DNA of 34,747 nucleotides from Kamptonema formosum PCC 10802 (GCF_000332335.1 NZ_KB235948.1:6399767-6434513); one strand, 5' to 3'; shown: positions 8,608 through 16,368, counted from the stretch's first letter. The notes: generated by a model not told the origin, from the sequence alone. A program made the numbers and translations.

Positions 8608-9195
8608 ATGGCAGTTTTCGAGGGAACGTTCACTCAAACCGGCACGTTGCGGATGGCAATCGTCATCGGTCGGTTCAACGACCTGATCGCCAACAAGCTT
8701 CTGGAAGGCTGTCAGGATTGCCTGAAGCGCCACGGCGTAGACACCGACCCGCACGGGACGCAGGTGGATTACGCTTGGGTGCCGGGAAGTTTTGAAGTCG
8801 CCCTGGTGGCCCGGCAGCTGGCCCTCAGCGGTCGCTACGATGCGGTGATTTGCCTGGGTGCGGTGATCCGTGGCCAAACGCCCCACTTCGACTATGTGGC
8901 GGCAGAAGTGGCCAAGGGAATTGCGGCGGCGGGATTCCAAACCGGCGTGCCGGTGATATTCGGCATCATCACCGCAGACACCATGCAGCAAGCCCTAGAG
9001 CGAGCCGGCATCAAGAGCAACCTCGGCTGGAACTACGCGATGAGCGCCCTGGAGATGGCCAGTTTGATGCGCCTTCTCAAGGGCAGCGCCGCCGCAGAAC
9101 TGTACGCCGCCGGTGCCGGTGCCCCCCAGAGCCTGCCCGCCACCCTGAAAAATGCCCGGCCAGAAGGGGCCGCCGAGCCCCTGGAACAGCCCTAA
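8608..9195 (+). CDS. ribH: 6,7-dimethyl-8-ribityllumazine synthase
   Basis: This enzyme joins 3,4-dihydroxy-2-butanone 4-phosphate with 5-amino-6-ribitylaminouracil to make lumazine, the penultimate step of riboflavin synthesis. Hallmarks are [17 protein letters not shown] near the N-terminus, [12 protein letters not shown], the loop [15 protein letters not shown] with the catalytic His, and [16 protein letters not shown]. The conserved core ends near residue 165. The last ~30 residues are a Ala/Pro-rich tail ([16 protein letters not shown]), longer than in many bacteria but common in cyanobacteria. The ATG at 8608 comes 123 bp after psbZ; the gap contains a tandem GGCTAAT repeat. The protein normally assembles into pentamers or icosahedral shells. 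Confidence 0.96.
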   Translation: MAVFEGTFTQTGTLRMAIVIGRFNDLIANKLLEGCQDCLKRHGVDTDPHGTQVDYAWVPGSFEVALVARQLALSGRYDAVICLGAVIRGQTPHFDYVAAEVAKGIAAAGFQTGVPVIFGIITADTMQQALERAGIKSNLGWNYAMSALEMASLMRLLKGSAAAELYAAGAGAPQSLPATLKNARPEGAAEPLEQP

Positions 9196-9237
9196 AAGTG
9201 GCCCAAAAAATTTTTCAAAAAATTTTTTGGAAAACCC

Positions 9238-9266
9238 TTGACAAACTCTCAAAAGTCTGACACACT
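9238..9266 (+). promoter_or_regulatory. Sigma-70-type promoter of tRNA-Gly
   Basis: TTGACA at 9238-9243 is followed after 17 bases by CACACT at 9261-9266, placing the start about 12 bases upstream of the mature tRNA. Spacing and location fit a strong housekeeping promoter; it was not tested against alternatives. Confidence 0.65.
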
Positions 9267-9285
9267 AGAAATTGTTGGAAGGCGA

Positions 9286-9357
9286 GCGGGTCTAGCTCAG
9301 TGGTAGAGCGTCACCTTGCCAAGGTGAATGTCGCGCGTTCGAATCGCGTGACCCGCT
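9286..9357 (+). tRNA. tRNA-Gly (anticodon GCC)
   Basis: The 72-nt cloverleaf folds cleanly. The acceptor stem is GCGGGTC with GACCCGC and discriminator T. The D arm is in CTAGCTCAGTGGTAGAGC. The anticodon stem TCACC/GGTGA encloses the loop TTGCCAA, with anticodon GCC at 9318-9320. The T arm has GTTCGAATC. CCA is not encoded. Confidence 0.97.
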
Positions 9358-9743
9358 TTGAGGGAAGTATATGTAAGAAAGGTCTGGGGCAGAAACGCTC
9401 CAGACTTTTCTCATATTGGGCACTGGGCACTGAGCACTGGGCACTGGGCATTTTGGATTTTGGATTTTGGATTTTGGATTGATTGTTGTGTTGAATGCGC
9501 CATGCGCCATGCCCCATGCCCTATGCCCCATGCGGAAGCAGATCCCTCGGAAGACAGGTACACGCCCTCAGTGGGGAGTGCTAAAATTTGCACAGTGGCC
9601 AAGATATCAGGAGTGTTTTGGCTGCGCTCCGCCGAACGCCAGTCTGCGGTTGACGGACATTGTTAAAAGATTAAGGGAAAAACATCGTTCCCGATACAGT
9701 TTAGATAAGCTCAGATAGTATAGTTTTGGCTGTACACTCACTT
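9358..9743. other. Spacer downstream of tRNA-Gly with short repeats
   Basis: It contains the tRNA terminator hairpin, then GGGCACTG and GGATTTT direct repeats (about 9418-9480) and CATGCGC/CATGCCC repeats (about 9497-9535). No gene seen. The last ~150 bp presumably carry the promoter of the following gene pair. Confidence 0.6.
9382..9410 (+). terminator. Rho-independent-type terminator after tRNA-Gly
   Basis: GTCTGG (9382-9387) pairs with CCAGAC (9400-9405) and is followed by TTTTC. It lies 25 bp past the tRNA. The stem is only 6 bp, so efficiency is uncertain. Confidence 0.6.
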
Positions 9744-10151
9744 GTGCAATCTCAAAAATCCCAGAAGATTGACTTAAATGCTGAGTACCCGTGCCCCTGC
9801 CGGCGTCGCGGGAAGCTGGTTCCTATTGCCCTGACAGAAGCGTTTGGCTGCAATCGGTGCCAGCAGATATTTGTTGTCGAAGAAAACGGGCACAAAATCG
9901 AGCAACTCTCGACGACTTATCCTTACAGACAAGCTTGGCGATGGACGGGCCACCAGTGGAATAAAGCCTATTCTGGGATAAGAGACAGTTACTTGCCCTT
10001 GGCCCTGGGAATTCTCCTAGTGCTGCTGATTGTATGGCTTCCCTTAGCGCTGCGCTCGCCAGTGGGAGCCAATATAATTCCCTGGGCGATGGTAGCAGTT
10101 CTGCTGGCCGTGCTGCCAGCGCTGATGGTGTGGCTGGCTTACAGGCGTTAG
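9744..10151 (+). CDS. Conserved zinc-ribbon membrane protein upstream of proA
   Basis: The 135-residue protein (GTG start at 9744, where conserved sequence MQSQKSQKIDLNAEYPC begins; an upstream TTG at 9726 is also open) has an N-terminal zinc-ribbon-like module with CPCRRRGKL and FGCNRCQQIF. It ends with two hydrophobic segments (LALGILLVLLIVWLPLAL and IIPWAMVAVLLAVLPALMVW). The topology would place the metal site on one side of a membrane anchor. I recognise it as a conserved cyanobacterial hypothetical protein but know of no function. It ends only 4 bp before the ProA-like gene, so the two are almost certainly co-transcribed. Confidence 0.8.
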   Translation: MQSQKSQKIDLNAEYPCPCRRRGKLVPIALTEAFGCNRCQQIFVVEENGHKIEQLSTTYPYRQAWRWTGHQWNKAYSGIRDSYLPLALGILLVLLIVWLPLALRSPVGANIIPWAMVAVLLAVLPALMVWLAYRR

Positions 10152-10155
10152 CTCC

Positions 10156-11424
10156 ATGACAACCGACTCCTTGAACCCAATACCGGCTCCCCTTGCTGCC
10201 GCTCGCCGCGCCTATCAGGCATCCTTGGAATTGGCCACCGTAAACGGGGCGGACCGTTCGAGAACCTTGCAAGCAATGGCAAAAGCGCTAAAGCGCGACG
10301 CCAACGACATCCTGGAAGCAAACACCCTCGATTTAGAAGCCTCTCGGGAAATGGCGGTGCCGGAGCTGATTCTGGAATGGCTGAAGCTGACACCCGAAAG
10401 GCTCCAGACAGCAATCCAAATTCTACAGCGCCTGTCGGAGTTAGGCGATCCGCTGCGGAGGGTGCTCACCGCACCCTACCAGATCGAACACTCCCAGATT
10501 TACTGCCAGCTGATGCCCCTGGGCGCGATCGCCTTGGTGTACGAGGCATTTCCGGATTTGGGCGCAATCGCAGCCGGTTTGTGCGTGAAAACCGGCAATA
10601 CCTTGATTCTCAAAGGCGGGAGTGAAGCCAGCCACTCCAACGATTTGATTGTCCAGTCCTTGCAGTCGGCGCTCCAGCAAACCGGCCTGCCGGTGGCGTG
10701 CCTGCAGCTGCTCCCCTGCGAGCAGGGAGCCTCCATCCGGGATTTAGTCACCCTAGATCAGTACATAAACCTAGTCATTCCCTATGGCCGGCCCAGTCTG
10801 GTGCAGCAGGTGGTGCGGCAAGCCACCGCGCCGGTGTTAAAGTCGGCGATGGGCAACTGTTACCTCTACTGGTCCCCCACCGGCAGCTTGGATGTGGCTC
10901 GCTGGGTGATTGCAGACAGCCACCAGAGCGAGCCAGATCCAGTCAACGCCATTGAGAAAGTGCTGATTCACCGAGATCAAAAGCCCTCTTCCCTGACAAT
11001 GCTGTGGAACAGCCTTAAGGAAAAGGGCTTTGAAATCAGGGGAGACGCCCAGCTCGTGGCGGATTTCCCGCAGTTAAAGCCGGCAGACCCATCCGAGTGG
11101 AACCAAGCGTATTTAACCAAAACAGTAGCGTTTAAAGTCGTCGAGAGTCTGGATGCCGGCATTGCTTGGATTAACCGGTACAGTAGCGGCCATGCCGATT
11201 GCATTGTCACAGAATCCTATCAGGAAAGCCGCCAGTTTGCCTTGGAAATCAATAGCGCTTCTACCTATATAAATGCCTCCCCCCGCTTTTATCGGCAGCC
11301 AAAGCAAGGAGACGCAATTTTTATGGGAATGTCGAACCAAAAAGGGCATCGCCGGGGATTGATTGGTTTGGAAAACCTGACAACGCTCAAGCACATCGTT
11401 CAGGGAAATGGAAAATTTGGATAA
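10156..11424 (+). CDS. proA: ProA-like glutamate-5-semialdehyde dehydrogenase homologue, catalytic Cys not conserved
   Basis: This 422-residue protein is co-linear with gamma-glutamyl phosphate reductase along its whole length: PLGAIALVYEAFPDL and GLCVKTGNTLILKGGSEA (cofactor-binding half), LVIPYGRPSLVQQV, AMGNCYLYWS, HADCIVTESYQ, and the closing RGLIGLENLTTLKHI. ProA makes glutamate semialdehyde for proline synthesis from gamma-glutamyl phosphate with NADPH. However, where E. coli has RPSTCNTVETLLV with the nucleophilic Cys, this protein reads SEPDPVNAIEKVLI, with Val263 at the Cys position. Neighbouring Asn, Ala and Glu are kept. It may be a divergent paralogue with altered or no reductase activity, so the symbol is tentative. 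It is cotranscribed with the zinc-ribbon protein upstream. Confidence 0.8.
   Translation: MTTDSLNPIPAPLAAARRAYQASLELATVNGADRSRTLQAMAKALKRDANDILEANTLDLEASREMAVPELILEWLKLTPERLQTAIQILQRLSELGDPLRRVLTAPYQIEHSQIYCQLMPLGAIALVYEAFPDLGAIAAGLCVKTGNTLILKGGSEASHSNDLIVQSLQSALQQTGLPVACLQLLPCEQGASIRDLVTLDQYINLVIPYGRPSLVQQVVRQATAPVLKSAMGNCYLYWSPTGSLDVARWVIADSHQSEPDPVNAIEKVLIHRDQKPSSLTMLWNSLKEKGFEIRGDAQLVADFPQLKPADPSEWNQAYLTKTVAFKVVESLDAGIAWINRYSSGHADCIVTESYQESRQFALEINSASTYINASPRFYRQPKQGDAIFMGMSNQKGHRRGLIGLENLTTLKHIVQGNGKFG
10525..10532. repeat. HIP1 octamer GCGATCGC
   Basis: The highly iterated palindrome of many cyanobacterial genomes, here inside the ProA-like gene. Further copies are at 13266-13273 and 24491-24498. 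Confidence 0.85.
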
Positions 11425-11554
11425 GTTTAATGGCATGGGGCATAGCGCATAGCGTATGGGGCATTTAACACAACAATCAATCCCAAATCCCAAATCCCAA
11501 ATCTTTGCATCGAAAATGCGATGATGCCCAATGCGATGATGCCCAATGCGCTGA

Positions 11555-11662
11555 TATAGCAATAAATAGTAAGTTTAGGACATGAGCGTCATTTGCTATA
11601 TAAGGCGTGGGACAGGCGTTCCCTCCGATCCCACTGTGTGAACCTAAGTGGCTACAGCTATA
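11555..11662. repeat. MITE, family 1 (TATAGC..ACTTAGGTT termini), 108 bp
   Basis: The left end TATAGCAATAAATAGTAAGT and the right end, read inward, TATAGCTGTAGCCACTTAGG form terminal inverted repeats like those at 27208-27368 and 34405-34564. The right end stops exactly at the TAA stop codon of the adjacent transporter gene, so that gene's 3' untranslated region begins inside the element. Confidence 0.75.
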
Positions 11663-12388
11663 TTAGTGATGGTGTTCGTGGGGCATTTGAGGGCTGTGAG
11701 ACTCACCCGGCGGCGCTGCAGGGTGCAGGCGCATCAGGAGTTCCTGTTGGGGGGGTGGCGCAGCCCAACCCAAACGGTGCATTCCCATCCAAACAGTCAG
11801 ACCTCCCAGCACAGCCATCAGCCCAGCCATATAGCGTTCCAGGCGAGGAATTTTCAGGCGCTGAATCAGCAACCCAAAGCCCACCATCGCCGGCATAGTG
11901 CCGAGGCCAAAAATAAACATGCCGGTGGTGGCAACCGGCACCGGTTGGGTAATCGCCAGCGATAGGGCAATTGCCGTCAAACCGCAAGGAATAAAGCCCA
12001 GAAAAACGCCCAGGGGATAGGTGCGATACCAGCGATTGCTGTCAAATAAACGCCCGACACTCTTTTGATACCACCGCCAGTTCTGCACCGGCAAAAGCCG
12101 CACCGGCAGCAGGTGCAGCTGTCCTAAAGCTAAGTATAGCATCAGCACACCAGCCAGAATCAGGATAGCGGCTCGCAATCCCAGCAAATCTTGCAAAACC
12201 TGACCGAAACTACTGGCGAGAAATCCCATGAAAGCGTAAGTGGTAGAGCGCCCCAAACCGTACAGCACATGAGAGTGCCAGCTGTTACTTTGAGGGCGCG
12301 TATAGGCCATCACAAACGGCCCGCACATGCCGGCGCAGTGACCGCTGCCCAGAAAACCCAGGACTAAAAATAAGTACAAACTCGGCAT
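11663..12388 (-). CDS. TauE/SafE-type (UreH-like) membrane transporter with His-rich tail
   Basis: The 241-residue membrane protein begins with GFLGSGHCAGMCGPF, the hallmark of the UreH-like/DsbD_2 subgroup of sulphite-exporter-type proteins. About six hydrophobic segments follow, with a second conserved motif LGVFLGFIPCGLTAIALSLA near the middle. The tail ends in MPHEHHH, which could bind a transition metal. Family members are linked to copper or nickel handling and cytochrome oxidase maturation in other bacteria; no substrate can be assigned here. The start ATG lies at 12386-12388. The gene stands alone on the minus strand, with MITE-like repeats on both sides (11555-11662 and 12476-12641). 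Confidence 0.85.
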   Translation of the reverse strand: MPSLYLFLVLGFLGSGHCAGMCGPFVMAYTRPQSNSWHSHVLYGLGRSTTYAFMGFLASSFGQVLQDLLGLRAAILILAGVLMLYLALGQLHLLPVRLLPVQNWRWYQKSVGRLFDSNRWYRTYPLGVFLGFIPCGLTAIALSLAITQPVPVATTGMFIFGLGTMPAMVGFGLLIQRLKIPRLERYMAGLMAVLGGLTVWMGMHRLGWAAPPPQQELLMRLHPAAPPGESHSPQMPHEHHH

Positions 12389-12761
12389 TTACAACACCCC
12401 AATCCAAGATCGGACTACTGATTGACTCTGATGGATTAACAAAACACACCCAGACGCGGCTATCCGCGCCTGAGTTATAGCAGTAGCCAGTTAGGTTAGG
12501 ACATTAGACTTTGAGGGTATGAGGGCAGGCGAGACGCCGGCCCTACGTCTATACTTCCTAGGAAAGGCGTTGCCTCAGTACGCGCCCGCACGGAACGGCC
12601 TGTCAAGCGTGTCCTAAACAAACTGTCTGTTGCTACATCATAGATTATCACCTGAACTTTTGGGAGACTGATAAATTACAGATTTTCTTTAGATGGCCCT
12701 GTTAAGAAAAGTCAGCAAGCGATGGGGGAGCTGTCTGGGTGCAGGCGGTATAAAATAGAAT
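12389..12761. other. Spacer between transporter and cyclase genes, mostly a degenerate MITE
   Basis: The middle of this stretch is the degenerate family-1 element at 12476-12641. The 87 bp upstream of it should hold the transporter promoter. The 120 bp next to the cyclase stop codon hold no clear terminator. No gene seen. Confidence 0.5.
12476..12641. repeat. Degenerate MITE, family 1
   Basis: The left end TATAGCAGTAGCCAGTTAGG followed by TTAGGACATTAG closely matches 27208. The right end near 12615-12641 is a diverged inverted copy (GTCCTAAACAAACTGTC then TGTTGCTAC). An internal CGGCCCTACGTCTATA stretch also matches the other copies. The right border is approximate. Confidence 0.6.
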
Positions 12762-13991
12762 TTAAGAGGGAAGGAGTCGCCAAGCGACGATCGCCTCAGT
12801 CTTGCCCTTGGCTAAAATGGGTTTGCAGGGTTCAACTGCTAACTGTCTGCCCACAGCTTGATAGAGGGCATCGGACACAGTAATTTCTCCTGCCGGTGTG
12901 GCGCTTTCCAGTCTCTTGGCGGTGTTGACCACATCCCCAATAACGGTGTAAGTCCGGACCCCCTCACTGCCAAAAAGCCCTTCTACGACACTGCCACAGT
13001 GCACCGCACATCCAGCCCCTATATTATAGGGAGTAAGGGTTTGCAGTGCGGCGTTGCGCATGTCGCGGGCGGCGGCAACGCCTTGCTGGGGCGTGGCATA
13101 AATTGCCATAACTTCATCAGCGGTAAATGTTATTCTAAGAGGCAGGTGCTGGGCTGCTGCCGGTTCGACACTGCGGTAATACTTATTGAGAACTGCGGCA
13201 ACCGTGTCTGGTTTTGTCCGCTCGCACCAAGCCGTGAAGCCGCGAATGTCCATAAATATAATTGTGCGATCGCACTTGTGAAATGCCAGCGCTTCCGGAT
13301 TGTGAACTGCAGCCGCAACAGCATGACTTCCCATCCCCCACTCCGCCATATTGCGCAGAACTGTTGCGGTTTCTTGTAGCTGCTGTCTCTGTTCGGTTAT
13401 CTGTAGCGACTGCAAGCCCAAAAGCAGACCGACCAACACCATACTCCAAAGCAAAAACCAGTGCTCGTCACTCAACTTAAACTTGAGTATTTGTTGGAGA
13501 GGAGACATTGCCCGGTCGGTGAATCCAATTACTATATAAAAAGCTACCACCATCAGAGTCCGCGCCAAGCTTTCGAGGGGAATAATCCAGCACTTAGCAC
13601 CTGTAGCCCAATGAAATCGCAGTCCCTGTAAAGTGGCAATAATTAAGGAAAATAACCAAAAGACAAGGTGAGTGGGGTTTTGGAAAAACTCCAGCCCGTC
13701 TACAGGCAAATCGAGTGCCGTGTAGACAGTCACGCCGGTGAGGTTGCCCCAAAAACGGTGAGCGCTGGGGCGTGACAGGTCCCAAGCTTGCACGAGCATT
13801 GCTAGCGCCAGCAAATATTCGGTTGGGTCTGTGATGAAAGCTGGCCAACCCACTAAGATTAAATCTGACAGGCTCTTCAGAATTAAAAAATGAGCGCTGT
13901 TGCTTAATAGCTCATCCATAAAGGCACTGGTACGAGTGCCGTGCAGTCTCGTATCCAGTACATTCTTCGAGGTTGGCTGAGATTTAAACAC
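12762..13991 (-). CDS. Membrane-bound class III nucleotide cyclase
   Basis: The 409-residue protein has an N-terminal hydrophobic half (about residues 33-195, several helices) and a C-terminal class III cyclase domain (about 240-385). Metal-binding aspartates are present (IFMDIRGFT, Asp248; TADEVMAIY, Asp292). The transition-state Asn and Arg are present in VVNTAKRLE (Asn356, Arg360). The base-recognising positions are unusual: the Lys expected four residues before Asp292 is Thr288, and the partner Asp is Thr349. The latter occurs in bicarbonate-responsive class IIIb cyclases, as in cyanobacterial CyaC. Activity as an adenylate cyclase is likely but not assured. The start codon is the ATG at 13991. 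Between cyclase and Rieske genes lie a MITE and a terminator, so it is probably its own transcription unit. Confidence 0.88.
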   Translation of the reverse strand: MFKSQPTSKNVLDTRLHGTRTSAFMDELLSNSAHFLILKSLSDLILVGWPAFITDPTEYLLALAMLVQAWDLSRPSAHRFWGNLTGVTVYTALDLPVDGLEFFQNPTHLVFWLFSLIIATLQGLRFHWATGAKCWIIPLESLARTLMVVAFYIVIGFTDRAMSPLQQILKFKLSDEHWFLLWSMVLVGLLLGLQSLQITEQRQQLQETATVLRNMAEWGMGSHAVAAAVHNPEALAFHKCDRTIIFMDIRGFTAWCERTKPDTVAAVLNKYYRSVEPAAAQHLPLRITFTADEVMAIYATPQQGVAAARDMRNAALQTLTPYNIGAGCAVHCGSVVEGLFGSEGVRTYTVIGDVVNTAKRLESATPAGEITVSDALYQAVGRQLAVEPCKPILAKGKTEAIVAWRLLPS

Positions 13992-14101
13992 TTGGCTTTG
14001 GCGATTTCATTGAGAAGACTGTGGCATTTTTGGGCTTTCTTGAGGGGCAAACATCTGGCCCGACGCTGGAAAAACGACAGGCGATGCTTCCCACAAAAGA
14101 T

Positions 14102-14181
14102 TATAGCGTTTCTCAGTTAGATCAACTATGGCCCAGAAACCCGGTTTCTTAAAGAAACCGGGTTTCTCCGTACCTCGCACC
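14102..14181. repeat. MITE-like element, family 2, truncated
   Basis: The terminus TATAGCGTTTCTCAG is followed by a perfect palindrome (arms 14135-14150 and 14152-14167, AGAAACCCGGTTTCTT around A). It lies in opposite orientation to 1986-2082 and the far terminus is missing. The right border is approximate. Confidence 0.55.
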
Positions 14182-14188
14182 CTGTTAA

Positions 14189-14226
14189 AAAAAGGAAAAG
14201 GTATGCGCTCTGCCCTTTTCCTTTTT
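14189..14226 (-). terminator. Terminator downstream of the Rieske gene
   Basis: AAAAAGGAAAAGG (14189-14201) and CCTTTTCCTTTTT (14214-14226) pair over 13 bp. On the minus strand the stem is followed by a run of T, as expected 60 bp past the Rieske stop codon. It could act in both directions. Confidence 0.7.
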
Positions 14227-14284
14227 ATTGTCTGCCTCAGCTGTCACCCTCTTGTCCTGACTCCTCGCGCTCCTCGCAGTTGCG

Positions 14285-14773
14285 CTAGCTGTTTGGATGG
14301 CTGAGACTATTTTGTTGGACTTGAGAAGTCCTTCGCGCCTTCTCTCTCACAAGGACTGAACCCCCTTCTATTTTAGTGTCATAGGTTTCTAGGGGGAGTT
14401 TAGCCGGACCTTGCAGCACTTTGCCATCAGCGGCAAACTTAGCGTCGTGACAGGGACAAAGAAAGTTTTTTTGACCGGCTTTCCATTCCACTGTACAGCC
14501 ATCGTGGGTGCAGCGGGGATTGACAGCAGAGAGACTGCTGGGATTCGCTGGGTTGCGGACGACTAAAACCGAATCTGCGGTCAGTTTACCCGTTTTATCC
14601 AGTTCAGCTACAGTGCCCACACGGCGAAACCCATCGCCTTGGGCTACGGGCGCAGCATTTGCCACCTCAGCAAGTAACTTTTTAGTGTTGGAAGAAGTGG
14701 CGGCGAGCGCCACCGGCAAATAGCTGGCGAAGGAACCAACACCCATCCAAGCGAGAAAATTACGGCGATTCAT
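14285..14773 (-). CDS. Exported Rieske [2Fe-2S] protein with Tat signal
   Basis: The 162-residue protein starts NRRNFLAWMG, a twin-arginine signal, with a hydrophobic stretch and probable cleavage after ALA (about residue 25). The Rieske cluster ligands are intact: CTHDGC (about 87-92) and CPCHDAKF (about 106-113), giving two Cys and two His. There is no membrane helix beyond the signal and no hinge typical of PetC, so it is more likely a soluble periplasmic or lumenal redox carrier than the b6f subunit. A GAGG ribosome site precedes the ATG. It follows the rubrerythrin gene on the same strand after 252 bp that hold an interspersed repeat. C-terminal residues after VREKARR are Ser/Gln-rich and not obviously conserved. 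Confidence 0.9.
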   Translation of the reverse strand: MNRRNFLAWMGVGSFASYLPVALAATSSNTKKLLAEVANAAPVAQGDGFRRVGTVAELDKTGKLTADSVLVVRNPANPSSLSAVNPRCTHDGCTVEWKAGQKNFLCPCHDAKFAADGKVLQGPAKLPLETYDTKIEGGSVLVREKARRTSQVQQNSLSHPNS

Positions 14774-14880
14774 ACAAACCTCACATCAATAATTTTACAG
14801 GTCAAGTTTTTCCAGGGCACTTCCTAGGGATTGCAGCCGGCGATATCATGTCTGGCAGCACCTTTGTTGTTGGCGATGTG

Positions 14881-14937
14881 GGGCGGGTTTATTAATATTC
14901 TGATCTGTGCCATAAATATCTTGGCTGAACCCGCCCT
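14881..14937. repeat. Inverted-repeat element between Rieske and rubrerythrin genes
   Basis: GGGCGGGTT (14881-14889) and AACCCGCCC (14929-14937) are perfect arms around an AT-rich centre. The type resembles an interspersed cyanobacterial intergenic element. It is flanked by the likely Rieske promoter region. Confidence 0.6.
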
Positions 14938-15025
14938 ACCAGGGTAGGTATACAAAATCTATACATGCGGACAAGGGATTGTGCCACCTGAGAACGGAAT
15001 ATCCTTCCCGGCACCCCCAGCTCTT

Positions 15026-15736
15026 TCAAACGACTTCCAAAAACAGATTTTTGTCATTGCCGCATTCGGGGCAGTTTTGCAAGGTAGTTGTTGTGTAACC
15101 GCACTCAGGACAGACATAGAAGACCATCTTAGCTTCTTTCCAGTCTTCCAGGTTATCCTTAGCCTGAGTGTAGAGTTTAGCGTGTTCCGCCTCGGCTTCT
15201 TCGGCATATTCAAACGTCTCGACAGCCTCTTTGTTGCCTTCTTTGTTAGCTTGCTCGATGAATTGCGGGTACATGGTGGTGCGCTCGTAAGACTCGCCTT
15301 GAATAGCAGCTTCCAAGTTCTCACGAGTGGATTTCACCGCCGGCGTTTCCAGTGTGGCTTCGGGTTTAGCGCCCATCTTGCGAATGATCGCGGCGTGATT
15401 GGAAGCGTGAATGGCTTCAGCGATTGCGGCAGCTTTGAAGAGACTCGCAACTTGCATATAGCCTTCTTCTTTTGCTTTTTTAGCAAACGCTAAATAGCGG
15501 GCGTGGGCATTTGATTCTCCATTATACGCCGCTTGGAGATTTTTCAGCGTCACTGAATCTTTATTAGAAACTAGCTGTGCCGGTTGCTGACTCACCTGCT
15601 GTTCTTGCGGTTCGACAACCGCCGCCGGTGGTTGCTGCTGTGCGCAAGCAACCAGGGTGAATGCGCCCAGTGCAGTTAAGTATACTGTGGCTGCAGTTGT
15701 GTGAGCGATGTTGCGGATGTTTAGGGAACGATTCAT
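15026..15736 (-). CDS. Rubrerythrin with lipoprotein signal peptide
   Basis: The 236-residue protein has an N-terminal signal with lipobox-like LVAC (cleavage before Cys31), then a Gln/Pro linker, a ferritin-like di-iron domain, and a C-terminal rubredoxin-like knuckle. Four-helix ligands are visible in GESNAHARY, AIAEAIHASNH, GESYERTTMYP and EEAEAEHAKLY. The knuckle is CPECG (about 210) and CPECG (about 223). Rubrerythrins reduce hydrogen peroxide using electrons passed through the rubredoxin iron, and most are cytosolic, so export and lipid anchoring is unusual. Co-location with an exported Rieske protein and a PepSY-type membrane protein suggests a cell-envelope redox function. That link is inference. 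Confidence 0.9.
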   Translation of the reverse strand: MNRSLNIRNIAHTTAATVYLTALGAFTLVACAQQQPPAAVVEPQEQQVSQQPAQLVSNKDSVTLKNLQAAYNGESNAHARYLAFAKKAKEEGYMQVASLFKAAAIAEAIHASNHAAIIRKMGAKPEATLETPAVKSTRENLEAAIQGESYERTTMYPQFIEQANKEGNKEAVETFEYAEEAEAEHAKLYTQAKDNLEDWKEAKMVFYVCPECGYTTTTLQNCPECGNDKNLFLEVV

Positions 15737-15849
15737 ACTTTTAATCCCTGAATTAAATCTTTGTTAGGTGTTAGGTTTTAGCTATCTTCTCTCGCCGGCG
15801 CGGGAGGGGAAAGTTAGTCGGGCCATCAAATAAGCCCTATCGTGAGGGT

Positions 15850-15887
15850 CTGGGAAACCGGGAACTTTAAGAAACCTGGTTTTTTGG
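15850..15887. repeat. Degenerate GAAACCCGG-type palindrome
   Basis: GGGAAACCGGGAACTTTAAG followed by AAACCTGGTTTTTTGG is a mutated copy of the family-2 core palindrome, lying between the PepSY-type and rubrerythrin genes. Confidence 0.5.
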
Positions 15888-15929
15888 TATGGGTGGCTTT
15901 GCAGGTCCCACCGGCACTCATAGTTTCAT

Positions 15930-16217
15930 TTATTCTGGCTTAGGGCGCTTGGGGCGAAATATCCCCGTCATACTCAGCCCAGTGACGGCCAATCCTACAA
16001 GCCCCACGCCATTCAGAAGCACATAGACCGGCTTGAGCTGGGAGCCCAGAAATTCGCCCTGGTGAATTACCATAAAAATTTCCGCTACATCTGGCGACAT
16101 GCCAAACCAACTTTTTCCAAGCCGGTAGGCGATGCCTGTAATCGCAGTGATAAACAGGGGCAGGAAAAGAATGGGAGCAATTTGGCGGTGAAGTTTGCGA
16201 AAGTTAACTTTGGGCAT
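15930..16217 (-). CDS. Small PepSY-TM-type membrane protein
   Basis: The 95-residue protein (ATG at 16217 with GAGG upstream; an in-frame start at 16277 would add 20 residues) begins KVNFRKLHRQIAPILFLPLF, which matches the first helix of PepSY-associated membrane proteins, including the conserved LHR. It contains IHQGEFLGSQLKPVY and a second helix GVGLVGLAVTGLSM. Two membrane segments are evident. Long PepSY-TM proteins act in iron reduction or reductase complexes; this short form has no known role. It may work with the neighbouring rubrerythrin 194 bp downstream on the same strand, although a degenerate palindrome lies between them. Confidence 0.8.
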   Translation of the reverse strand: MPKVNFRKLHRQIAPILFLPLFITAITGIAYRLGKSWFGMSPDVAEIFMVIHQGEFLGSQLKPVYVLLNGVGLVGLAVTGLSMTGIFRPKRPKPE

Positions 16218-16368
16218 TTGTGAGAGCCTCAAACGGAATAAATCTTTAGCTTGGATATGGGTTACAGGGGAGTCCAAACTCAGGTAAAAAAGGTCAAATC
16301 GAGCTTAAATAGTGGCACGTTGAGGGGTATACCTGTAGCTGCAAAAAATCAAGATATCGAAACCTAAA

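Noticed and set aside
9467-9718. Plus-strand frames after tRNA-Gly
   Set aside because: They run through low-complexity direct repeats; no domain or ribosome site.
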